From Seminavis robusta (lineage: Eukaryota > Bacillariophyta > Bacillariophyceae > Naviculales > Naviculaceae), in the NCBI GenBank assembly GCA_903772945.1, contig CAICTM010000871.1, positions 1 to 44,651 on the forward strand: a stretch of 44,651 bases of DNA. The letters are read 5' to 3'. A program made the translations under genes and the position numbers. Positions 11,101-21,907 of this stretch are shown here, piece after piece; the stretch's first letter is position 1; the number at the start of each line of letters is the position of its first letter. The notes below the pieces were generated by a model, which was given only the letters and a program-made list of their open reading frames with translations, was not told the origin of the DNA and made no database searches.

Positions 11101-14100
11101 CCGGTTAGAGAATTGTGGAACAAGTATAGTTCCTGCAGCTGCGACAACTGCCCGATTGCTGCTGGCACCGTCGCGGCGAAATCATTGTAGTTCAAGTAAA
11201 GGGCCTTGAGTTGTGTCATTTCGAACAACTCGTCAGGAATGTTTCCTTTGTTCGTGAAAAGAGGGGGGAACTTGATAGGTTAGAGTGGTTGACAACAACA
11301 AAGCATCATTCTTCAACGACTCGACTCTGAACTTACCAGATACTTCGCAGTTGGTGACGTGAAGATACTGCAAATTGGGAGCAGCACTGATTCCAGCCAT
11401 TGTGGAAACCTTGGTCTCAGACAGTTGCAACGACTCGAGGCTATTTGCGTTCCCGATGCCGTCAAATGTGACTACCACTGCGTTTTTCCGGAGATCTAAT
11501 TCCTTCAGGTGCACCAGGTTCCAGACGTCCTCAGAAAGGGTGCCAACCAAGTTGTTCTCGCCGAGAACGATCTTTTCGACGTAGCCATCACGGAAACCTC
11601 CATTGTAGCACTGAACTCCGTACCAGGAGCAGTGGTCGGCATGGTCCTGCCAGCCTTCGGATTGAGTCCATGCATGACCTCCCAATCCAAACAATTTTTG
11701 AACAATGTTCTTTTCAAATGAACGGCCACATTGTGTACTTCCAAAGTGCACAGCATAGCCATCTTCGGAACAAGCTTCGCAGGGGATCTTTGGAGTTGCG
11801 CGGCCAATCGCGTTAAAGGTGCCTTTTGCGCAAAGAATGTGGTCACAGCCCGAAGCAGATCCGTCTTTTTCATTCCACGAGGTTGAACAAATCTCTTGGG
11901 GGATACTATCAATTTCGTTCGCCGCAAGATACAGGTTCATATCCTGGATATGGCTGAGACTTTGAGGAATTTCTCCAGTGATAAAGTTGCCAACGAGGTC
12001 AACTGTGACAGTTCCTTCGACATTCACATCTTGCAGGAACGTTGTTGGAATGGAGCCGGTGAAGTTGTTGAATTGGAGGTGCAGATCTTGGAGATTGGTC
12101 ATGCCTGCAAAGTCAGGGAGGCTTCCCCGAAGCCCCGGTCCTCCGGCAGACACTTGGTCAGCAAAGTCGAGGAGCTTCAGGTTCGAAAGGCTTGACATAT
12201 CAACAGGAAGCCCTCCAGAAAACAAGTTGCCTTCGAAATGAATATACCGAAGGTTTGTGAGTGTCGTGAGCCAGGCTGGGACTGTCCCGGTCAAGCCACA
12301 ATTCGCACATGCCAAGTAGCTGAGGCTCGTATGGCCTCCCAAGGATGGGAGCACTCTCACATCATTCCCTGAAGCATCCAGAGACTCCAATGACGTCAAT
12401 GAAGTAACCACAAAGGCAAAATCCACACCCGGGAACTTGTTGTTCGCGAGATGCAACAATTTGAGGTTGGTTGCCGCTTCAAGTCCAGCAAGCGATTGAA
12501 TGTTGCTTCCGTCAAGCTGCAAGTACTCAAGCTTTCTGGCTTGGTCGACACCGTGGAAGCTTACGTTGACGGAATTCTGCGACAGATCGATCTTTTCCAG
12601 ATTGGGTAGGAGGAATACTTCTTGGGGCACGGATCCTACTAAACCGTTTCCAGCCAGTAGTATGGACAAAACGCTTTCCTGGCCATCCACGCATGTGATA
12701 CCATCCCAGTTGCAAATGCTCTGGTCTGAATTCAACCACCCTGCACTTTCCTTCCAGTTATCCCCAGTCGTTTCCTTGAAGAAATCTTCGAGAATGGTGC
12801 GTTCGGAGATAGAAAACTGATCTCTTTCTCCTAAGCATGTGAAGCTACCATAGAATTCGGCTTGAGTGCCAGACGGACAGTTGGAACATGGAGAACTGCT
12901 ATCTTGCTGGCGTCCACGAGAACTGTAGGTTCCGGGAGGGCACAAAATAGCATCGCATTGGAAGTTGGCGACAGTTCCTTGCATCCACGACTGTTTCTTG
13001 CACAACCCATCCGCAATGGTGCTAATCTTATTGCCGGCTAGGTACAAGGACAAGCTACCGAACTGGGCGAGCGATGGCGGGACAGCACCGGTGAGCTGAT
13101 TTCCAATCAAATCAATCTCAATGGAGAGTTCCTTGTTTTCGATGCCGTCCAGAAAATTATACGGAATGGAGCCCGAAAAACTGTTGGAGCCGAGGTAGAG
13201 CTTTCGGAGTTGTTTCAGGTTGTCCAATGGGGGCAAAGGTCCAAAAATGCCGGGGCCTCCATCGTTGTGGGTTCCTTGATTGATGCCCACGTTGGCATCT
13301 TCTGTGCCACCTTCTCGTTGAATCGAAAGCACCTCGAGATTCGACAGATCGTTGAGCTCGGGTGGAAGTGTCCCGGAGAACGAGTTTTCTGCCAAAGATA
13401 GACGCTTGAGATGAGTAAGCAGCCCTATCGAAGCCGGTAACTGGCCATTGAGACGATTGGAGAAAAGAAAGAGCTCTTCAAGATTTGCGAGAGCCTTGGA
13501 TTAGAGAAGCAAAGCAAAAAGGATGCAGTGAGAAAATATAGTTCAATGTGATAGATGCGAGGAGACAGACATTTTCTCGACTCACCGAGATTCCTGGAGG
13601 AATTGCACCAGTTAGCTGATTGAAATTCATGTACAGCTTTCGCAAGTTTGTGAGCTGCAGGATCTCTGTGGACAAAGTTCCGCCGAGACTATTGTCCGTA
13701 AGGTGCAACTCCGTCAGAGACGATGCCTTTGAAATTCCAGCAACGGAATCCAGGTTCGTTCCAGAGAGTTGCAGCACTGTAAGGCTCGTTGCTTGAGAGA
13801 TGTGCTCGAAGCTAAATGCCACCTGATTGTCCTTGAGGCTCAAAGACTCAAGCATTGGCAATTTGAAGATGTCGAGAGAAGGCGTTCCCGTCAATCCGTT
13901 GGATTCGAGTTGGATGGACACGACTTTCCCATCGTTGTCACACTGAATGCCATACCAATTGTCGCAGGGATTGCTGGACACCATCCAGCCGCCACGATTC
14001 TTCCAGTTGTTGCCGTTTGTAGAATCGTAAAACTTCTTCAAGTATCCGAACTCGGAGGATTCTTGCACTGCAATGTTTTCGCTGTCATCGCACGACTTGG

Positions 14101-16447
14101 CTCCATAGTACTGCACGGACCCTGGGTGCGAGCACGAGCGACACACTGCCTGGATTCCTGTTTGCCTTCCAAATTCATTGAACTTGCCGGGTGGACACAG
14201 GATGCCGTCACATGAGTATGATTCAACCATTCCTCTATTCCATTCGTTGCTGGAGCAAAGGCTGCTGTCAATGCCAGAAATCCGGTTGCCGGAAAGATCG
14301 ATGAAGAGGGTTGCAAAGCGACTTGCCCAAGCGTCTGGAACGGTTCCTCCGATTTTGTTGTCGTTTAGTCTCACTTCAATTTCATCAGAGTCGCCTCTTT
14401 CGGTGTTGCGAAGGAAGTCCTCCGGTAGGTTGCCTTCCAAATTATTGGAGTCGAGCTGCAGGGATGTCAGCTGTCCAAGGTTACGAAAGGCAGGAAGCGT
14501 ACCTCCAATTCCATTGGCAGAGTTTGTTTGGTGCAATGAGATGCTCTCCAAACGAGTCAAAAGACCAAGGGATTCGGGGAGAGAGCCAGAGAAGTCGTTG
14601 TCGGATCCCACAAGATTTTTTAGCTTTCCACAACCTCCAATCGTTGTCGGGATCTGTCCACTTAGGCCGTTCTTTGCCAATGAGAGGAACACCAGGTTGG
14701 TCAAGTTACCGATCGAATCAGGAATGGACCCAACTAGCCGGTTGTGAGAAATATCAAGTTCTTCAAGAGTTGCAATTGTGAAGAGTGATGAAGGAAGCGT
14801 TCCATGCAGAAAACTGGATGACAAGTACAGCTTTCGAATGGCGGTCTGACTGAGCTCGCCGATATCATCCAGTGAAGACAGATCGCTACTTGTCAGCAAA
14901 AGACTCTCTAGCTTCTTTGCTCTTCCGATTCCCTTGAATAAAAAGTCGATTGCGTTCGACTCAAAGTTGATGTGCGCAAGTTCTGGAAGTGAAAAGAGTT
15001 CCTCTGGTGGGGAATTGCTCATATCGTTGTTCTTCATTACCAAGCCAGTCACTTTTCCGTCAACGCACTCTACACCAAACCAGTCACAAATAGCCACAGC
15101 TGGGTTCAGCCATCCATCATCATTCTTCCAGTAGCGTCCTCCCATCTTGTTGTATAGATTGATAAGAACTTCCCTCTCGGAGTATCCCAACGAGGTTGTA
15201 GTCGGGGTGGAAGCACAGCGAGTGGATCCCCACGTCGAAACATCATCACAAGCAGTGCACGGAGTGTCGGCCGTGGCTCTTCCGTTGGGGGCAGTAAAGC
15301 CTGGGGGACAAAGAAAGCCATCACATCCCAACGATCCTACGTTGCCTCCCATCCAGCTCTCAATCTCTTCATGATTGGTACTGCTGCACAGTGCATCGGG
15401 GACGCCGGATATTTGATTGTCTGCCAAGAACAGATTGAGCCGTTTCAGGTTCTTTAGACTGGTGGGAACAGGTCCTGTAATAGCATTTCCACTTAGCTCC
15501 GCCTTGACAACCTCTTGCTTGGGTGCGCTACTGAGAAAGTCGCTTGGGATCTCTCCGGACAATCGCTGATTCTGAAGCCGCAAATCGGTGATATCTTTTA
15601 GGTTGGAAAAGGAAAGCAGGCCGCCGGATATTCCCGATCCTTTCTCCAATCCCAATGCTCGATTAATGGCCAGTGTCCGAAGGGAGGTTAAGGAGTTGAG
15701 CTCCGTGGGCAACGTTCCCGAGAAGCTGTTCTCTGCCATTGTGGCAACTTGCAGGTTGGTCAATAATCCGAATTCCGAGGGGATTTGTCCCGAAAGGTCG
15801 CTGCCAAACAGATAAATCTCTTCCAAAGAAGTCAGGGTCCCAATTTCCGAAGCAATGGAGCCGGAGAATTTGTTGTAGTTTGCGAATAATCCAGTCAAAG
15901 AGGACAACTGGAAGATTTGAGTAGGAAGACTTCCGGTCAATCCCAGACTGGTAATGTGCAGTTGTTCCAGCTGAGTGGCTGCTTGGATACCCTCCAAGGA
16001 CTTCACGTTGGTGCTGCTAAAGGCAATTTGTTTCAAATACTGAGCATCTGCAATGCCAAGAAAGGTCACGTCAAGATCAGCGTTGTCACGAACATCAATA
16101 GTCTCAATGTAGGGAAGCTGGAAGACGACAGTGGGCAGTGTGCCCAACAAGCGGTTGGAAGAGAGATCCAATTTCTGGATGTGACCGACGCGTCGTTGAT
16201 CGCTGGTTGTGGTGGCGGTGTAGCAGGTAATTCCATACCATGTGCAAACATCCGTGTTCTGTAGCCAATTATCGTGTTTATCCCAACGCATGCCTCTTGT
16301 TTCATCATACACCTTGAGGAGGATCTCCGAAGGTGTCAACAATGATGTATCGTCGTGCAGCGTGTTGTCTACTTGAGGGGCTTGACCAGATACCTGCAAT
16401 AGCACTGCACAGAGGCAGGCAAGGGACACCAACGCTTGGCGGCCCAT
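8158..16447 (-). CDS. Giant secreted LRR protein, seven cap-LRR-cap modules, GPI-like tail
   Basis: Five exons: 13586-16447, 11337-13494, 10696-11245, 9212-10604 and 8158-9123. Phases agree and give 2,642 residues. The start has a signal peptide (MGRQALVSLACLCAVLLQVSG). Seven modules follow. Each has an N-cap (LYN-TNG-WKN, then W plus C-x-W-Y/F-G-x-x-C), several plant-type LRRs (LxxLxLxxNxxxGxIP), and a six-cysteine C-cap (C..W..G..GCDAILCPPGTYN..GR..PC..C..YGS..C). N-caps lie near residues 65, 447, 820, 1214, 1575, 1962 and 2333; C-caps near 375, 745, 1135, 1504, 1882, 2253 and 2566. The last 30 residues are a Ser/Ala-rich stretch then a hydrophobic end with no cytoplasmic tail, as in GPI signals. 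There is no kinase domain. Adhesion, wall interaction or recognition outside the cell is likely by analogy; the ligand is unknown. It could instead be two genes, but one frame runs through all junctions. Confidence 0.85.
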
Positions 16448-18880
16448 GGTGATAACACTGGAGGTAAGGATAGGTAGGTAGCTAGCTAGCTCGGGGGTAG
16501 TAATAGGTAATATTGGACTGTTATCTTCTGCGTCTTTGCGTTCGATCTATTATCTATTGTCTATTGGGACTTCTTTTTAAAAAATTGCCGCGAAATGAAT
16601 GATGAAGGGTTCAAGAGAGCGCTCCGCGTCCGACCAACTTTGCAGCCGACATATTTAGCTACCAGACCACATGCAGCCAATGGTCAGCCTAAATGATTGA
16701 GTCACATTCCATCCACTCCACATAGAGTAAGCATTTCAAAAACCTCCCTGCAGGCGAATGCCGAAACCTACACTCGGAATGTTAACTCCCACATCTATGC
16801 CCTCTCCACATCCACATTCTTGCATCGTCCAGGCTTCATGTGGAAACATAAAACAAGGCAGCATTCTACAATCAAGAGATACTATAGAGAGGCGCCAGTC
16901 ACGGAAGACTCGACTCGGCTGGCTACGGTGGAGCGCTAGACTGTAGTAGCTAGCTAGATGCAGATACAACAATAGTAATCCCGAGAAGCAAATTTTCTAG
17001 CCTTGGTTTGGCCGGTTGTTGTAGTCTAAAGTAGCATGTAGCATATCTATCGAGAGTAGAAGATTTGAAGAAGATAGCGCAGTGTCAAGCAGGTGCGTGG
17101 CTTTTGCAGATGTTGGTGATACCGGCCTGCGTCACTACAGGGGCAGTGGTTATTCCAGTGGTGGTGGACGAAAAATGTTTGAAAGTTCGTGTTCGCTCCA
17201 CATTCTTCTTTGTCCCATTGGAACACCAATTTATTTGGACAGTGGTCGACAGAAGTATACCGGGACACTCAGAGTAATCCAGGTTGTCTGTCGTTCGTCG
17301 CCCCAGCCTTTTCCCACGTTCCTTGTGGGCTTGATTATGGAAAGGCAATAATTTCCTAGAAGATCCCAACTAGACTACACTAACGAGAATCGAATCGTTT
17401 TGCTTGCATACACTTTGTGTGGTGTAGATCGCTCGCTACCAAGGAGATCGCATTCAATGGTTTGTTCGTTTTGTAGCCCATCTTCGAGACTAAGGTAGCA
17501 AGGCCTAACTTCCAAAACCATCCTGTCATAGTCTGTGCTACTAGGTGGGAGATTGATTCCAAACCGAGCGATCGGGTATCTTCTTCATTTAACGACCTGT
17601 AGTATGTTCCTCGTCGCTCAACTTTCCAATCTCCTGCGACTGCTCGTTTGAGACTTGATTGGCTATCTGAAGCTTGCGCCGCTGGTAGTCGAGAAAGTTG
17701 TTCCGCATTTTCGTCCATCAAAGAGATGTTCCATCAAACAAGTCTCATTGATACAACCCACGCTCTGCAACAAATCCCATTCGAAAATGAGGGATGGACG
17801 CTGTTGAATCGGATCCTGGGTACTTTTCAAACAGTATGAGGACTCAACCACTGCCTTCCGACTGCCGACGTCCACCGGAGAGGTATGATCAATCGAATTG
17901 AATCCACTGACCTAGCACAGCTCCTAGCACTTGGCGGCAACAAAGACTGGCTTGAGGTGCTGTAGTACCGGTACCTTGGATAGTACCGTAAGCGAGGAGA
18001 TGTAAGGTTTCGTTGGCTGCGGTAGAAGCAGTGGCGTGGGGAGGCTTGAAAGACAAACAAAGTATCCACGATTGAGACCGCTGACTCCCACCAAAAACCC
18101 TTTACACCCGAGCTTTGCACCCTGCATACCGTATCTTTGATGTTCGTGTTGGTTGATCTGCTTCCAAGCGTAGGCGCCTTCGATACTGTGACTTCTGCTG
18201 TTTCTTCTACCAGTAGCTAGAACCTAAGACTTTAAATTCTTGCAGGTACAAAACCGATTTGATCTGGACCATGGATAGAAGGATACATTTCCTCGCTATG
18301 AGGTCCATGACTAACCAGCTGCTGGTCTCGTGCGGTGGCGAATGAAAGAGGCAAACCGCGTTTGAGGTTAACCTTCACCGAATCTGCCTGCTGAGGTCTA
18401 CTCTACTAGCTACCAGGCAATCAAGGTTCCAATTCCGAGTGGTAGCTATGCATACCTTCCAAGAGGAGGCAACCCAAAAAGCCCAAGGATGGGGAGCGAG
18501 ATTAAATCTCCGCTCCGGGCGTACTGGTACCGGTACCAGTACCGGTATGTGTGAGAATCCCAAAAACGTAAGGATGGCGTGGTCCAATAGTTAGCCAAGA
18601 GCAATCTCCTTTTTGTTCTTCAGCGGTTTTTGCTCCACTCGTATGTGACCCTTGTCGAGATTATGCCTTTAAAAAATTGCTATGCAGGTGTAGCCTAATT
18701 TCCTTGAACACTATGGCAAGCGCGCACGCAAAGCAGCCATTTTCTGTGGATTTATGCCGAAAGCTTTGCCGATTTAATCGAGTGCTCACATTTTCTCTCT
18801 CCTGTCGTTTTCCTGCACAAGACAGACACATCATGTCATTTGTACAACAACCGACCAAGATAGGAAAATAATGGAAGGAG
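16448..18880. other. Long intergenic stretch, no supported gene
   Basis: Several open frames of 60-115 codons occur on both strands, but none has a recognisable domain or a plausible spliced extension. The left end should hold the LRR promoter and the right end the RING promoter. Notable motifs are GGTAGGTAGCTAGCTAGC near 16480, TAGCTAGCTAG near 16948, paired TACCGGTA/TACCGTA near 17965-17985 and the 22-bp palindrome at 18521. No RNA gene was identified. Confidence 0.55.
18521..18542. repeat. 22-bp perfect palindrome, GGTACC/TACCGGTA type
   Basis: The sequence GTACTGGTACC is followed immediately by its own reverse complement, so the 22 bases are identical on both strands. A further TACCGGTA follows at 18539. 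It is the longest perfect spacerless palindrome noticed in the window. It belongs to a recurrent intergenic motif family, with other examples at 5020-5035 and 40437-40474. Confidence 0.9.
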
Positions 18881-18906
18881 ATGACGACGAAAAGGGGTCT
18901 TCTTAG
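18871..18906 (+). promoter_or_regulatory. Overlapping upstream ORF before the RING gene
   Basis: An ATG at 18871 opens an 11-codon frame (MEGDDDEKGSS) ending with TAG at 18904-18906. It starts 10 bases before the chosen RING start (18881) in another frame and ends inside the RING coding sequence. If it lies in the mRNA, scanning ribosomes would meet it first, which could lower translation of the main frame. Its presence in the transcript is inferred. Confidence 0.5.
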
Positions 18907-20267
18907 CTTGCTAGCATGGTTCAACATTGTGTCTGTTACCTTTAGTCTGTCTACAAATCATTCCTACCCGGATACGACGAGCATCAACGCACCTCCACCG
19001 TACACGCCCTACCACCATCATGTGGAAGAAAATAGAGGTCCCAGAGGCTTGGAGATATTAGTGGCGATATTCTTCTTTGTTGCGGCAACATGGTTGATGG
19101 TGGCAGCATTCTATGCTCTGCTCGCATTGATTGTTCTGAGAATGCGGGCAAGAGGTCAGCTCAACATAGACGATGAAACTTTTGGACATCTCTACCTGTT
19201 CAGGACACAGTTGTACATCCCGTTCGGGTGTATACTTCGGCGCTACGTTATAGCGTTTGGTCATGACCAGCGGCAAAGACGCCCCCCTAGTGAACGCAAC
19301 ATGACTAGGGGCGAACGGCGAAGGGCCATTGAGAAAATGTTTTGGGGTTCTGAAAACCTGTACAACTCAACCTCGCTTAGCCAGCCACAAGAGCAAGAAC
19401 AAGAACAAACCTCAGCAGGCTCATTGGAAGAAGGCCTGGCATCGAAAAATACAAAACACAAAGCACATCCCCTTCAATCAGCACTGTCGCCACAGGAATA
19501 CTGCGGTATACCCGTGGGGGATCTCACGAACCTTACATGCTCCATCTGCATCTCTGAATATGGTGGGTAGAGCTGTGCATGTACTGAATGAAAAGCATCT
19601 ATCTTCAAGTTGCTTGAGATATGTGATCCTCACAATGCGTGTTCTTTGTTTGTTGTTAACCATTTTACCTCGCTACCTCTTTTCAGAACATGGTGAACGT
19701 CTGTACAGTTCAGGTGTCTGCGATCACATCTTTCACCTATCTTGTATTTTGAATTGGCTAGAGCGTCGGTCCAATACAGAATGTCCCTGCTGCAGAAAAT
19801 CATTGGTATCGGAAGATGACGTTTGGGAAACAGTCAAGGTTTCTCGAAAGGCCTCGAAGAAACCCAAAAAGGATTCTTCAAAAAAGAAACTGATGTTTGG
19901 CGTGATACGCCCAAGCGAGAGGCATGCAGTTGCCACAACAGGCAATGCCAAAAGGGGTGAGACAGGCCTAATGGATGAGACAGACCCAATGGCAGATAGT
20001 GAAGGCAGAAGTGAACCGGATTCCTCGCATGATCATCTTGACAATGAGCCGGCAATCTCCGATAGTAGTTCTCCCGTGGGAGTCTTTCGTCCTGGCAGGA
20101 GCGATGACGGTGCTCAATACGGTCTGCTGCTGGTTGGTGCCGACTCGAATCAGAGCGACGCAGATTTACCAAACACTCATCCTGATGAGGACCGCGGAGA
20201 GGAGGAGAAAGACGAACAACAGTCTCGGCAAGAAGGAGATCTTCCGGTGGGTGGGCCAGAACCGTAG
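18881..20267 (+). CDS. Membrane-anchored RING-H2 E3 ubiquitin ligase
   Basis: Two exons, 18881-19562 and 19687-20267, joined in phase 1 (GTGGGT donor, TTTCAG acceptor) to give 420 residues. RING-H2 fingers recruit E2 enzymes and transfer ubiquitin. A hydrophobic N-terminus (about 1-22) resembles a signal peptide, and a long hydrophobic segment (about 58-86) is a clear membrane span. A cytosolic RING-H2 near 220-263 has all eight zinc ligands: C220, C223, C239, H241, H244, C247, C260 and C263. The intron cuts the RING between the first and second ligand pairs, so neither exon alone encodes a complete finger. A Gln/Glu run lies before the RING, and a long acidic, Ser/Asp-rich tail after it is probably disordered. 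The architecture recalls ATL-type plant ligases. The substrate is unknown. The gene converges with RPL5. Confidence 0.86.
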
Positions 20268-20426
20268 TACGTAAATTTTCAACTGACTGGCTAGAATGCT
20301 AGAATCAACCGCAGCATACTAATGCAACTATTTGTAAATCTCTGTTTTGGGGGCAGACAAACAACAGTTGAAACTACTGGGACTGACTAACTAATAAAAG
20401 ACAGCTTCAAAACCAACCAAGTACAT

Positions 20427-20494
20427 GTAGAACCTTGGAAGAGTTACTAAAGCCAAAAAGATAGCTAAAAAGTAGAACCTAGGAAGAGTTACTA
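20427..20494. repeat. 23-bp direct repeat downstream of RPL5
   Basis: Copies at 20427-20449 and 20472-20494 read GTAGAACCT(T/A)GGAAGAGTT plus ACTA, with a single mismatch and a start-to-start spacing of 45. They lie in the 248-bp convergent gap, just past the RPL5 stop codon, so probably within the RPL5 3' UTR or terminator region. Confidence 0.8.
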
Positions 20495-20515
20495 GCAAGA
20501 AAATTAGCCTAGAGT

Positions 20516-21527
20516 TTACTCGTCATCGTCCGCTTCAAGCTCAGCCTTCTTGGCATCCTTCTTGACCTGGACACGAGCCTTCCTCTCGTCAAGAGTGAGC
20601 TTGGCCTTGCGCTTGAAGGACTTGTCAGGGGTGAAGTCTTTCTTCTCTGCAGGAGTGGGATCCTCACGGATCTTCTCGTGGACTCCCTCGTAGAGCTCCT
20701 CAAGACCGTCGGCAGCGACATCCTCAGCAATGAAGGAAGCAAAGTGCTCCTGGTACTTTTGGTTATCTTCTTCCTCGAGGTACTCCATGTATTCGCCAAC
20801 ATGTCCACCAAAGATACGTTCCCTGTGCATATCGGCATCATACTCCTTGGCGTCACGATCATAACCAGGGAAACGCTTGTTGGAGTGGGGGACATCAAGA
20901 CCACCGTCAGCAGCTCCCTTCAAAGCTCCAAAGATTCGGCATCCACTGGTGGTTGGCTTACATCCAACATCAAGAAGAGCACGGAAAGGACGCTTGTCCT
21001 CATCCACTTCGTCAACATAGTATGTCTTTTTGTCGTATTCAGTGCTCACAACTTCACCATCGATTTCTGTGTTGCCCTCGTAGGTCTCGTCCAGTCCAAC
21101 CTTTTGCAAAAGGCGACGGGCGCACAAAAGACCAGTGCAGTAGGCAGCGGCATAGTTCTTAAGACCGACCTTCAATCCGTAGCGACCCAACTCGGTAGAG
21201 GAAGCCTGAGTCAAGACACGATCACCATCGACAAGAGCGTAGATGATTTGGCAAATCACCTTGCGGTTGGTGAAACGAACGACAAGACGGTACTTGGGGG
21301 ATTGGTACTTGTTCTTGGCTTGGGTGCACAGACGCTTACGCTGGCGGTAGTCCGTCTTACCCTCACGGCGACGACGGAACTTCACCTGGTAGCGAGAGTA
21401 GTAGCTTTTGCTTTTCTGGACACGAACGAACGGCTGCAGAAAAGAGATAGAGAGGCTTAAAATTAGAATTGGATTGACATCAAAACCGTTTGTCATTAGT
21501 AGGTTCTAGACTACAGGCACTTACCAT
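20516..21527 (-). CDS. RPL5: Large-subunit ribosomal protein L5 (uL18)
   Basis: Exon 1 contributes only the start codon (21525-21527). The intron (21434-21524, 91 nt, GTAAGT...GCAG) begins directly after it, and exon 2 (20516-21433) carries the rest, giving 306 residues. uL18 binds 5S rRNA with uL5 and is part of the central protuberance of the 60S subunit. The protein begins [20 protein letters not shown] and continues with [16 protein letters not shown], the classic eukaryotic L5 N-terminus. [34 protein letters not shown] and [20 protein letters not shown] are also typical. The C-terminus is basic ([20 protein letters not shown]) with an acidic end. Length is close to the usual 295-305. Codon use is strongly biased, which leaves a long stop-free frame on the opposite strand. 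The gene converges with the RING gene and sits downstream of TRRAP on the same strand. Confidence 0.97.
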
Positions 21528-21907
21528 GGTGGAAGATCGAACAGGAAAACTGGAAGAAGATAAAGTTTCTGCGTCGCTTGATTGCGGTGGGAAGGCCAAG
21601 GGAGATTTTAGTAAGCGGTAGAACAGAATTGAGCATCAAACCGTCAGAGCTGTTAAAACACTTTACGACTGATCTCAGCGCAATCGCAACCACCCGGAAA
21701 TGGGACTGACCAGCTTTTTAGTAATTAAAGGAATGTTTCTTTTGCGAATGTTTAAGGGAAAGTCCAAGATTTAAGGGCAATGATAGCTCCTGCGTATATT
21801 ATTAATATGTGTGCCTGTGGCCAGCTAGAGGTTGGTTTGGACTGTAAGCTTGGTCTATGGATGGCAGCACCACCGCTGATAGTGTGCTCTTATTGGTCGC
21901 ATCGACA
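21528..21907. other. Intergenic region between TRRAP and RPL5
   Basis: The 380 bases between the TRRAP stop and the RPL5 start codon must include the TRRAP 3' end and the RPL5 promoter and 5' leader. Just before the RPL5 ATG the coding-strand leader reads TCGATCTTCCACC. No further gene is seen. Confidence 0.6.

Noticed and set aside
8158..13395. The LRR region as four or five separate genes or pseudogenes
   Set aside because: Each break coincides with an AG acceptor and GT donor in matching phase, and LRR or cap motifs continue across every join.
17380..17721. 113-codon frame on the - strand in the long intergenic region
   Set aside because: No domain and no flanking exon that continues it. 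Several equally long frames overlap it on the other strand.
20678..21460. 260-codon open frame on the + strand opposite RPL5
   Set aside because: It lies fully antisense to a highly conserved ribosomal protein gene and starts at GTG. Such frames arise from strong codon bias.
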